Below are positions 30,651 through 41,120 of a stretch of DNA of 64,000 bases, piece by piece. The DNA is from Larus michahellis (Eukaryota; Chordata; Aves; Charadriiformes; Laridae): contig NC_133914.1 of the NCBI RefSeq assembly GCF_964199755.1, forward strand, positions 1,054,001 through 1,118,000, written 5' to 3'. Below the pieces are notes generated by a model, which saw only the letters and a program-made list of their open reading frames with translations, made no database searches and was not told the origin of the DNA. The translations under genes and the position numbers were made by a program. The stretch's first letter is position 1, and each line of letters starts with the position of its first letter.

Positions 30651-33085
30651 TCCAGCAGAGCTGCCGCGGGCGATGCCTCGCTCCTCGGGGAAGGGGAGTC
30701 CCTTCTGCTCGTCACCCCCTCCTGCCCCGCGCCCCGGGGGCAAAGGCAGAGAGCAGGGCAGGAAGATTCCCCGTGGGTCCCGCTGGCTCCTGGCTTTGGA
30801 TGCTAAATTAGCACCGCTGCTGGTTTAGGTTAGCCTTCCCATAGCTCTGTGCCTCAGTTTCCCTTCTTGCTTGGACTTGCCTGTTTAAAATGTGAATTCT
30901 CTGGAGAAGGGCAATCCCTGGCTGGGTGTATGAGCCGTGTCGCCACCGCAGCATCCAAAACTCTTCTCTAGTAATAACTGCGTCACCAAGGAACTACGGG
31001 CTATCACTGGGCACGGACACACAGCAGAAGGGGACGGGTGGGTTTGACATCGCAGAGGGGCAAGGAGGCAGGGCGCCTCCTCTGCAGAGCCTCCGTTAGT
31101 CATTAAGTCTCTTCAAGGTCTGAACTAGAGAGTTATTCTCTGGCAGGCTGGACTTTGACAATCATTTCTACGCTGCGGTACCCAGACACCGGGCCAAGGA
31201 AGCAGCCCCAGCTCCTCCAAGGAGGCTCATCAATAACGCACCAGCGATCCAGCCTTCAGCCAGCCCAGAGGCTCCAGTCGCCCAGCCCTCAGGGGGACCC
31301 GTTCCTCCCCCAGAGCACGTGCTCACCAGGATCCTGGGCTTGGCTGTTCCTGATGGGTTGCGAGCAAACTTTTGGGGTACCTCTGACAAGCTGCTCCTCG
31401 CATGCAGCCTCCCTCCTTCTGCCTCCCTGCCTTCCTCTTCCTCACTGAGCTGGCGTGTTTCCCACGTGCTGGCTGCGCCCTCGGCATCACCAGGGCTCAG
31501 GCTGGCGGGTGGCCGGGACGAGGTGATGGAGCTGCTGTCTGGAGAGCCCTGTGTCCGTCCATGTGCGTGCCTCCGGGCTCAGCAGAGCCCAAAGGTTGGG
31601 GGCACCAGGGCAGGACGAGCTCAGGAGCTCGTGGTCTTCAGCTCCCGGGGACGGGGAAGGGCCTGAATACGTCTTGGTTCTTCTGGGGTGAAACCACTGC
31701 TCTGGGCTTCCCATCTTCCAGGCTACCTAAGCAGTACACGTCACTGGTGGAGAAATGATGGACCTGGTGGTGCTGACGGCTGTAAATCCCGAGGATTTTT
31801 GTAAAGGTGGGCCGGCACCGCTCCCTCCCCCCTCGCCAAGGAGGCACAGGAGGCTGGAAGCGAGCCCGTGTCAGGGCTTTGGCGGAGGAACTGGGGCATG
31901 GCTGAGACAGCAGGGAGAGGAGACAGGGACGGCTTTTATGGAGAATAAATCACTGTCACAAGATGTAAATGAAGATCACGCAGCGCAGGTGGCTTCTCCC
32001 AGGCAGTGTAGACAATGTTATGGGATCAAGACCCAGACATTTAAAAATCAAAGGGATCTGACTCTTCTTTTAGTACCTGTCAAACGCGGTGTGCTGGGAA
32101 GGCTGCCTCTGCTCGGCTGAGCCCAGCCAACGCCTCCCGCGACGGCCGCAGCTGCGTGGGGAATGGATTGCATCGCTCTCCTTCTCCCTCCCCACAAAAT
32201 CTATTCCCAATACACCGCTGACTAATTTCCTGCCTGTTTCTTCTCTGCAGCTGGAAAATGGCTGAGAATGACCTAGGAAGGCTGGCTCGCCTTTCAGACG
32301 GAGACCTTGACTAGCCAAACAGACGTCCTGGGGAGAAACCTATTTAGAGCCACTCAGTGCCATCAGGTTCGCAGCGGTGGGTAGAAATTGCTGGTCAGGG
32401 GAAGCAGAGGCCGAAAGAGAGTTGGTACGTGCATTCGTGCACGGTCACAGTGTGAGTCCCAAGGAGTGGAGGGGCGTCTCGGCTCCCCTGTGCGGCAGGC
32501 ACCGCAGGAATGCTGGCAGCCCCCGTCCCTCCCCGCGGTTCAGGCGCTCCTGGGGTGGCCACACCAGCACGACAGGCAGGGCAAGAGACGGGCTGGAAAC
32601 TGGTGCCATAAACCCTGTCTGACCTCGTGCTTTGGGGCGTACTCGGTATACGTTAGGAAGTTATTAGTGACATTGACATCGGGCTTGGGGTCACTGGAAT
32701 TATCTTCCTAAGTTTGTGAAAAGGTATTCACAGCATCACAGCATTAGACCTTCTTTGCGGTATTGAAATAAACCGCTCCTACCCTGTGGAAGAATTAGCC
32801 CGACTAATGCTGCAAAGCTGCTTAATGGCAGATTCCCCTCCCGGGGCAGCCCTGCAGCGTCAGGAAAACCCAGCTTGCCTCAAACACCAGCCCCACGGGC
32901 GGCCATGCCAGGGCTCGGGCAAGTCCGCAAGTCGGCGTCCTCTCCCTGAGAGCCCCCAGCACAGCCCAGCTCCTTGTCTTCCGTTTTCTTACAGGACAGA
33001 CTGGTTTCATTCCAGTATGGACAACCCCTCCGGCCCTTCGGGCTGGTTCCCCGCAGCACGGGGTGCCTGAGCCGGGCAGCTATGT
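30650..33085. other. Non-coding sequence
   Basis: Mostly GC-rich unique DNA. Nothing coding is supported and no repeat family recognised. Confidence 0.5.
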
Positions 33086-34060
33086 ATAGTAAGGTGATCT
33101 GCACTGTTTAAAATTTTCATGAGGATATTACAGGAATCGAGCAGAGCCCATCCATCACCGAAATTACATTTCTTACTATGACGGTGCCTTGCACGTTGGG
33201 AGCTGAGGCAGCCGGAGAGGGCAGGGGATGGAAATATTACAATCCGTTTTTGTCACCGTTCCTATTTCAAGAAAAAGCCGCAGCGACGAGGCAGCCGCGG
33301 GGAAAACATCAGGTTCCCTGGACACGCTGGGGTGAGATGGCGGGACTCCCCAGCCCATGGGAGAGAGGGGATACAGGAGATCTTGGGGGACCCACGAAGC
33401 GGCAGATGATGCTCCTTGAGCTGTCCCATGGAAGGGACGGCTGCCTCGGGGTTTGCCTGGAGCACGGGGCTCCCCCCCGGTGCCCTCTCGCTGCCTCTGC
33501 CACTTAACCTCCCGCTAACCTTATTTCTCCCTGAAAGGTGCCAGCACGCCCCTCCAATTTTTGAGGCTTAATCTAATAACCCCGCTGATGTGCACTGAAA
33601 TCCTTTAATGGGAGCGAGAGGCCAAGGATTGCTGCATAGGTGAAGGATTTCTAAGAAGCCACAGCGCTGTGTTCGGTAATAAGCTGAAATGGCTGTTTAA
33701 AAGGGCAAATGGAGCAATATTTCCTGAGAGCAATTCTCGGACGCAGCATCCCCCTGCCTGTACACACCCTTATCTCTCCATCTTTAGGCTGAAGGGCTAA
33801 CGTATGGTTATATTAACTTTGTAAGAAGAGTAATAGTAAATCACAGCTGGGAGAAAACGGGCCTTTGCCTTCCTGCTTGTACTTTACTGTACACACAGTC
33901 ATTACTCAGGGAGTTTTCCACGGCTTGTTTGCGCTCTAGCTCGCGTTATTTTAGGATGGCAGATGGTTGTTTTCTGAATAAGTTTTAGCTTTTGGGGATT
34001 TATTTTAAAGGACTAAAATTCTAATTGAGAACGTCTCATGAATTTTTGGAACAAGCCAGC
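33085..34060. promoter_or_regulatory. Two AT-rich islands (33,085-33,270 and 33,520-34,060)
   Basis: The second is about 540 bp, with AATCTAATAACC, GGTTATATTAAC, GTAATAGTAAATCAC and TTCTAATTGAG. A GC-rich spacer separates them. No repeat or frame; candidate conserved non-coding elements. Confidence 0.28.
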
Positions 34061-36869
34061 CATTGCCAGCAGGGCGTGGGTCTCCGCAGCCCCCCGTTAC
34101 CGCAGGCAGCAAAAGCAGCTGGGGCAGCGCTGGAGTCACCGCTGCCATGAGCTGGGGGTCCCTGCGATGCTCACGGTGAAGTCCTCAGATGTCCTTCAGC
34201 TGCTTCCCAGGGCCCTTAACCCCACTCAGGAGTGTCTGCAGAGCTTTTGCATGGCGGTGGGGACTTTCCCAGAGCTCCCGCTGTGCACGAGCAGCCCCCA
34301 GCATCGATGGGGACGTGGAGCGGTGACGCCTGGAGCCACCAAGCAGGAGATAAACCTGCCGAGCTCTTGTCGACATCCTCATCTGCTTTGCCCGGTGCCG
34401 ATGTCTGCCCTCCCCACGGCCGCGGCTCTGCCCTGGTCTCTGCGGGGCTGCCGGGGCAGGCAGAGCGGGTCGCGTTGGGCTGCACCCCCCATTATCGTAA
34501 GGAGCCAGGCGAGCATCAGGGCCACGTGGCACGTGCATTTTAAATTACCCTAAAAATGACTTGGCTACAGACTTAATGAAGTGTTAATACATGAAAATCT
34601 CTCATTAAAAAGCCGAACTGCAGAGGCTTGTGATGACTGGCTGGCCGGACTCTGAACTGAGACCAATTAGATATGCAAAGTTTTTCCGGAGACCTTTGCT
34701 TCCGCGCCTGCCAGTTTGCTCTCCCAGCTGCCGAGCTGCTTCTCTCCTCGCCTTTTTTTTTTTATTTATTTTTAATTTTTTTATTTTTCCAGAAGATGCT
34801 GGATTGAAGCTCCAGCTCCCCACACAGAGCAAGGGCTGGGCTTTGCGCGGTGCTTTGCTCCCAGACAAGTCAAAGGGGTTTGGGCTGCGCTGTGTCGGCT
34901 TCAGCTCTGGGAAGGAGACGGTGGGAACCTCTGTCCCGTGGGTGACCGACGGAGGGAAAACCAGCAGCTGCTTCTTGGTGGTGGGCAGGGGCAGCACAGA
35001 GGGATGCTTTCTGCCTGCTCCTTCTGTGCCGCTGTGGTTTTATCAAACGGCTTCGGGCAGGGATGGAGTAGCGGAGAGGGGAGATGCTGCTGGGGGGCTG
35101 TGCTGGCTGAGAGACGACCCAAAGGGACGGGGCACAACCCGCCACGTCAGGGGGCACCGCGTGTCCTGTCCTCTTCTGCCATCGTCCGTTCATGCTTCAC
35201 GTCACCAAGGTCCCTGCGGTGCCCAGCTCCTTATCATCATGAGCCTGTTGAATAATTCATTCCTACTGCCCCCACAGAAGATGGAAATGGAAAGCGCTCT
35301 TATTCAGCTCATTTTTTATGTTCTGTTTCCCAGGGAGGGAAACGGCACATTTACTTTTAGTAGCCGCCATAAAACATGCTCTGAAACCCTCCCTCGTCGC
35401 TGCTGGAGGAGGGCAGGTGGGACCACGGCCATGGGCACGGGTGGCCGGGGTCCCCGCACAGGGCACCGGAGATGCTTTTGCTCACAGCCCGAGACGGCCT
35501 CCCCCGCTGTTTTCTCTGCTGCCGTCTCCTCCTCCTCTTCTCAGCCCTGCCGTGGGTGTGCAGGGACTCCCCGGCCGGGGCAGCGGCAGTAACAGCGCAG
35601 CAGGAGCCGTGAGTGCAGCAGGTGATGTAAATGTAAATGAAAGAATTTGGGAACAGAAAACAGGATGGATGTTAGGATGGAAAATGACCCAGTGAGGTTT
35701 CTCCAGAGGATGCCATTCACCCGGCGCCCCCGAAATGTTCCTGGCTGGGGGATCATTGGTTCTGGAGAGCGCGGTGCTGGGCCGCGGGCGCTGACAGACC
35801 CCGCCGTGTGGGGCTGTTGCAGGCAAGGCGAGACCCCGCCGCAGAGAGTAAGAGCTCTGAGGGGACAAACCCTCCTGCTGGAGGAGGGACGCCAAGGGAC
35901 AGGGAGCTTATGGGCAGGATTTCTAAGGCTGTGTAGGGTAAGCATGCGGGGTGCTGGGCTTGCAGCGGGCAGGAATGCTCATGGGTGACCCGGAACCGCC
36001 ACCAACCGCTCCTGGGAAGAATCTCAAACGATGCTGCAGAGCCAAGGGCTCCTGCGGGAAGCAAAGCCGCCTCTGCACTTTTGCCAAAGGCCGTCTTCAT
36101 GTTCTTCCCTTTGGGCAAGCCAGTCCAGGCTCCTGCTGTCAGCGCCCGTCGCCGGGTGACTCTCAGCTGGGTACAGGGTCTCCCGGATTTCAGAAGAACG
36201 TGTGAAACTGCGGCAGGGGAAGGAGCTGCAGGAGCTGCGGAGCCAACACAGGGGGCTTGAAACCGCCCCTGCGAACACCAAGGTGGAGACACGCTTTGAT
36301 GAAGAAAACAAATCCTAAACGTCATAGCTGAGAAAGAGCAAATCAGATGCCCCGTGGGTCGTCTCAGTTTCTCTCTGCTCACCTGTGCCCAAGGAGCAGG
36401 ACTCCCTCGGGGCTGGAGGATGCCTGTGGGGCACACGGGTTGTCTGCCCTGCCCCATCCTCGCGTGGTCCCCCACTGTTGGGGTCACCAGCCAGGGCCAC
36501 TGTCCCCGTGGGGACTTGACCGAGGCGTGCTGGCACGGAGCGGCTCCCCTGGTGCTGCGGGCCATGGCAGGAGGTCCCTTTGCTGTGGCGGCTGGCGAGG
36601 ACGGTAACCAAGATTTATGAGGGCTCCAGTGTTCTCATGTGTTGGTCCTGCCAGGAGCGGGGTGACGAGAGAAAGCACCACTGATCACGATTACAGACGG
36701 AGGCAGATGGATGCGACAGGCCCTGGGAGGGGCTGGGGGGGCAATGGGGAGTTCCCTGGGTCCCTCTACACCAGGAGCAAACCCCGTGCCACCACGGTGG
36801 CCGCAGCGCCGGAGGTTTGTGCTGCGTGCCTAGGCGCTGAGCTGCTGGCCCCCGGACCAGCTCTCCCGG
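34060..36869. other. Non-coding sequence
   Basis: Includes an AT-rich patch (34,540-34,690), a T-rich tract (34749-34792) and a small island near 35,220-35,380. A 320-codon plus frame (34630-35592) runs straight through the T-rich tract and matches nothing I know; a 270-codon minus frame at 35753-36565 is equally unsupported. Confidence 0.5.
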
Positions 36870-37278
36870 GCATCACGGAATCATGGAATTTCAGAGTTGG
36901 AAGGGACCTCTAGAGATCATCCAGTCCAACTCCCTGCTAGAGCAGGATTGCCCAGAGCGCATCACTCAGGGCTGCATCCAGGCGGGTCTTGGCAGTCTCC
37001 AGAGAAGGGGACTCCACACCCTCCCTGGGCAGCCTGTCCCAGGGCTCTGTCACCCTCACCATAAAGAAGTTTTGCCTCATATTTGATTGGAACTTCTTAT
37101 GTTCCAGCTTGTGCCCGTTTCCCCTCATCCTCTTACTGGGAACCACTGAAAAGAGTCCGGCTCCATCCTCCTTAAACCCACCCTTTAGATACTTATAAAC
37201 ATTACTAAGGTCTCCCCTCAGCCTTCTCCTCTCCAGGCTAGAGAGTCCCAGCTCTCTCAGCCTCAGCCCCCCCAGAGC
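36870..37278 (-). mobile_element. CR1 LINE, 5' truncated, antisense
   Basis: About 410 bp. Starts atcacggaatcatggaattt, then ggaagggacctctagagatc, caggcgggtcttggcag, aacttcttatgttccagctt, taaggtctcccctcagcc and gagagtcccagctctctcag. The best preserved CR1 in the window. Confidence 0.95.
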
Positions 37279-39754
37279 CACGTTACAGGCTCCCGAGCAA
37301 GGAGAGTGAAATGAAGAAGCATTATCGAGACATGAAACTTATGCAAAGCCTGATTCAATTAACTCGCCTATGTCCCTACTAGCTAAGGGTGGAAAAACCT
37401 CCGGTCCCCTGGGATTAACAGAGGAAGGGGGGCTGAGCCGCTGCACTGGGGCTATGAGGAGAAGCACTGCTGGGACGTTCCCAGGGGAAAAAGGGGAATC
37501 GGGGCTCGGGAACCGCTCGCAGGCATGGCAGGGAGCTGCCGGCAGACCCCAGCACAGCCTGGCCGTGTCTCAGCAAGTGCTTCCCGGGGTGCTCAGGGTG
37601 CTCTTTGGGTGCCAGCCGGGGGCGAGGGGCTCCCCAGCCGGGCAGGGGTGGCACACGGGTGCCACGCTCCCTGCAGAACCAGCCGTCTTCTTTTCCCTCT
37701 TCCCAGTCCGTTTTCCTGTGCGCACATGAATTATTTATGCAAATGTCTTTGCTATTTATAAGTATTCAACAGATAGCTTGCACAAACAGCCTGCAGCTAT
37801 ATAACCGCAATGCCCACTTCTTACCTAGCACTTGCTGTTGGCAGGCGACAGAGGAGCCCAGGCTTTGGTAACAGGACAGCAGAAGCTGTCAAATTGCTGA
37901 TTTCTGCCCTGTAGACCTCCTACCCTTTACCATATATGAATTACTTCTATAAAGTGCATGAACTATAGCTAAGAAAAGAAAGACTGTTGCTGGTGAGCTC
38001 ACATTTACTGCCCAAGAGCCTGCATCCCCATTAAAATGAATAAAGGCTGAATATCACGCGCGTGGAAACCCTTGGCTATATAGATACTACATTGTCTGGC
38101 TACGCAGTACGTGAATCTTATGGATTTATTTTCTGATTTCCTGAATTAAACTTTTAAACCAGATATACAACAAATAACGGGCGAATCTGCTGCAAGGGTG
38201 AAGACCTGCATGAACTATGGCTCGCTCGCAGGGTGCAGGATCCCGGCTGAATAGCAAGCGACAGGGCAGAGGGGCTCCTGCGGCGTCCCTGGGCTGCGCC
38301 CGCTGCTGCTGCAGCTCTCGGGGCAGGGCTGGAGCGCTGAGCACCACCCAGCACCCTCGTCCGTCACCCCGCTCTTCCAGGCTTCCTTCTTTCATTTTCT
38401 TAAATTGAAGAAGGAAAAAAAAAAGAAAAAAGATGCAGGCAATTAAAACAGCCTCTTTTCAAATGACTTGTCCCTTCCCCTGTTCTTAATTACTCAGGCG
38501 GGTCTTTGTCTTGGTGGCAAATGTATTTGCATAATGCCCGTTTTGTTGGAATTGCTTTGGTTTGGAAAGAATTACCCCAAATAAGAGCTGGCACGTCGCG
38601 GTGTCCAGAGCCTCGTCCCTCCCTGGTGCTGCCCGCTCCGAGCGCCGCGGTTGAGAGCATCGGTAAGAGTTGGCTTTTGTGAAGAGTTTGGAGGAAAATT
38701 GTTTTGGGGGAGGTAACTACAGACATCACCTGCTGCTCAGCGGGCTCCGAGTCCCCGGGCAATCCAGGGAAACGTTGCTTATATAAACTGAGCGGTGATT
38801 TTGTCTTCAAATCATTTCTGTGCAGTCACCTGCTGCTTTATCACTTGGGATCGTCGAGCTTTGTGTAAATATAAATTAATCCTGACGATGCTCTTGCGAG
38901 GCAGCTGGTGTTATGCTGAGATGAAGCACCCGGAGACCGGTGGCCTCGCGCTCAGGGGCGGTGGGTGTCTCGCACCCCCGCACATCCAGCCTCCATCCCC
39001 AGCAAGCGCAGGGATGCTGTGCAGAATGGCCGTCCCGACACAGCTGGCGGGTGGGGGGGATATTTTTTTTACACGTAAGTGATTAAACTTCTTCCTCATT
39101 CAGGAGCCGACCTTGCAGTAATGCTGCTTTGCCCCTCTTCCTGCCAGCAGAAGAAAGAAATGCGGCAAAGCCCGTGGCTTTAATTTCCCCCTGCACACGC
39201 AGAGACAGGCCGGGGCGGGCGGCGCTCGGTGCCCCCGCAGTCCCGGCACCAACACTCCTTCACGGCCGCGCAGAGGAGACCAACGCGCAGGCAGCCGGCG
39301 CTGGACGCACCCCTGCTCTGCCACCACTAACACATGGTGCAGCGAGAGAAATGGAATCCTGCCAGAGAAGAGAGACGTTATTCAGATCACCCTGCGGAGA
39401 AAATCGAGCCCATCAGTGCGAAATCGATTCCCCTGTCCCCTCCGAGAGGGTTTCCCCAGACCGGTATCACCAGTGCTGCCAGCGGGACCCCCGGGAGCAG
39501 CGAGGGCAGGGGTTGTACCCACAAGTCAGAGCAAAGCGGCTCCATTATTTCTAGATCGGTGCCCACTTTCCAGCGCCAATGCCCAACGCTTTAAAGGCAC
39601 TTCAGAGCATTTGGTGTGTGCAGCCGAGCCATGGGGACACAGTCGTGGGGCTCACCCAGAAATGGAGGGCCAGGGAGGGATCCCTACCCCACCAGGGCAG
39701 CCTTTCCCCAGGGAACGGAGCCCCAGAGCAGTAGAAGGCAGGTAGAAGATGACC
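37279..39754. other. Non-coding sequence with AT-rich islands
   Basis: AT-rich blocks at about 37,700-38,200 (TTATTTATGCAAATG near 37,730 includes ATGCAAAT, an octamer/POU core) and 38,400-38,560 (TAATTA 38487-38492). No gene or repeat recognised. Confidence 0.4.
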
Positions 39755-40075
39755 AGATCTCCAGAAGGCTGGAGAGGGACCTTTTACAAGGACATGTAGA
39801 GGTAGGATGATGGGTAATGGCTTCAAACTGGAAGAGCGGAGATTGAGATGAGATCTCAGGAAGAAATTTTTCACGCTGAGCGTGGTGAGCCCCTGGCCCA
39901 GGTTGCCCAGAGAAGCTGTGGCTGCCCCATCCCTGGAGGGGTTCAAGGCCAGGTTGGACGGGGCTTGGAGCAACCTGGGCTGGTGGGAGGTGTCCCTGCC
40001 CAGGGCAGGGGGGTGGAAGGAGACGGCCTTTAAGGTCCCTTCCAACCCGAACCACTCCATGGTTCTATGATGACC
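39755..40075 (+). mobile_element. CR1 LINE, 5' truncated, sense
   Basis: About 320 bp. Includes gaagaaatttttcacgctga, gttgcccagagaagctgtgg, ccatccctggaggggttcaa, gcttggagcaacctgggctg and the end ttccaacccgaaccactcca/ttctatgat. Same subfamily as the antisense copy at 9.84 kb. Confidence 0.94.
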
Positions 40076-40375
40076 TGGGCTTCCACTCGCAGCCAATGCT
40101 CCAAAGTCCCAAACCCCAGGGAGCCGCAAAGCACCGAGGTGATTTCAAAGGCCCACATGGCCTTTATTGGCCATTTCCTACCGTGAGTGGGACTGTAGAT
40201 TTATATCCTTCCAGAAATCCCAAGGGTTTTGCTTTCCAGACAGCCGAGGGGTTGAGGGAGCCCTGGGCGCTGCTTGCCTGGAGCAGAGCGGGCTGAAGGG
40301 AGACCCGGGGACCGTCACAGCTGGGAGCTGGGAAGAGAAAGGGAATTAATTCACCGTTCTCCGTGGCCGTTTCAG

Positions 40376-40520
40376 GCAAGACGAGCAGTCACCAGGTTAA
40401 ACTGCAGCAAGGGAGACTTAGGGTAGATGCGAGGGAAGATTTCTACCTCCAAGTAGCCCAGGCAAGCTCTTTAAGTCCCTTCCTCTGTGTTTCAGTGTTT
40501 CAATGAATCATAATATTTAT
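40376..40520 (+). mobile_element. Probable old CR1 remnant
   Basis: agggagacttagggtagatg and gaagatttctacctccaag match the CR1 pattern of a recently-learned-gene-free 3' region, but there is no clear tail beyond ttcagtgtttcaatgaatc. Strongly diverged, so only probable. Confidence 0.4.
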
Positions 40521-41120
40521 CTTGTAAAGATCTTTAAGCGCCTAAACTCCCCGGAGGTTTCCTAGCGCGCTCTCTGGCAGTGCCTAATGCCCCGTGACAG
40601 CAATTAGCACCAGGCTCGGCGCTGCCAGATCCCTGCCTGCGCTGCGGGCGCTCAGCACGGAACGCCGCTGAGATGTTTTGACATCAGTCCCTTCTGAAAA
40701 GGGAAAATTCCCCCTCTGGCTTGTGGTCCTAATTTCGAAAAGAAATTTAGCCTGTGCTGTGCTCCCCTAAATTGCTCGTGTAACCGAAGGAGCCTCCTTG
40801 GTACCCGAGTCCCAGCCCTCCGGGGCTGCCCCGTAACGATGCTGGTTGGCTGCCATTGCCCACGTTTGAAAAAAAATTAAAATAAATCCAAAAACCAAGA
40901 GCAGAAACCCACCAAACAAATCCAATGAAAAGAGGTAATTCCTCGCTGTTTCTTCTCCGCCAAGAAAAGTTTCTAGAGGAAAATTCTCATGATGGACATG
41001 TGGCTGTACCACTGTTGACAAGAAAACATTTCAATGGGTGTATTAAAACTGGCATCCTGTCAAACTTTCAATTTCTGAATGATTGTGCTTTCCTTAGAGG
41101 ATGCACAGAAGCACTGCACT
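40521..41120. other. Non-coding sequence
   Basis: Mixed to AT-rich unique sequence. No feature recognised. Confidence 0.45.

Noticed and set aside
34630-35592. 320-codon plus-strand frame
   Set aside because: Runs through a T-rich tract (poly-Phe/Leu/Ile), has no domain and overlaps other frames.
35753-36565. 270-codon minus-strand frame
   Set aside because: No domain; Pro/Ser/Arg-rich composition typical of chance frames in GC-rich avian DNA.
36937-37281. Minus-strand 114-codon frame resembling a protein (FFMVRVTEPWDRLPRE)
   Set aside because: This phrase is the translated CR1 3' region and recurs in the other CR1 copies; it is repeat-derived.
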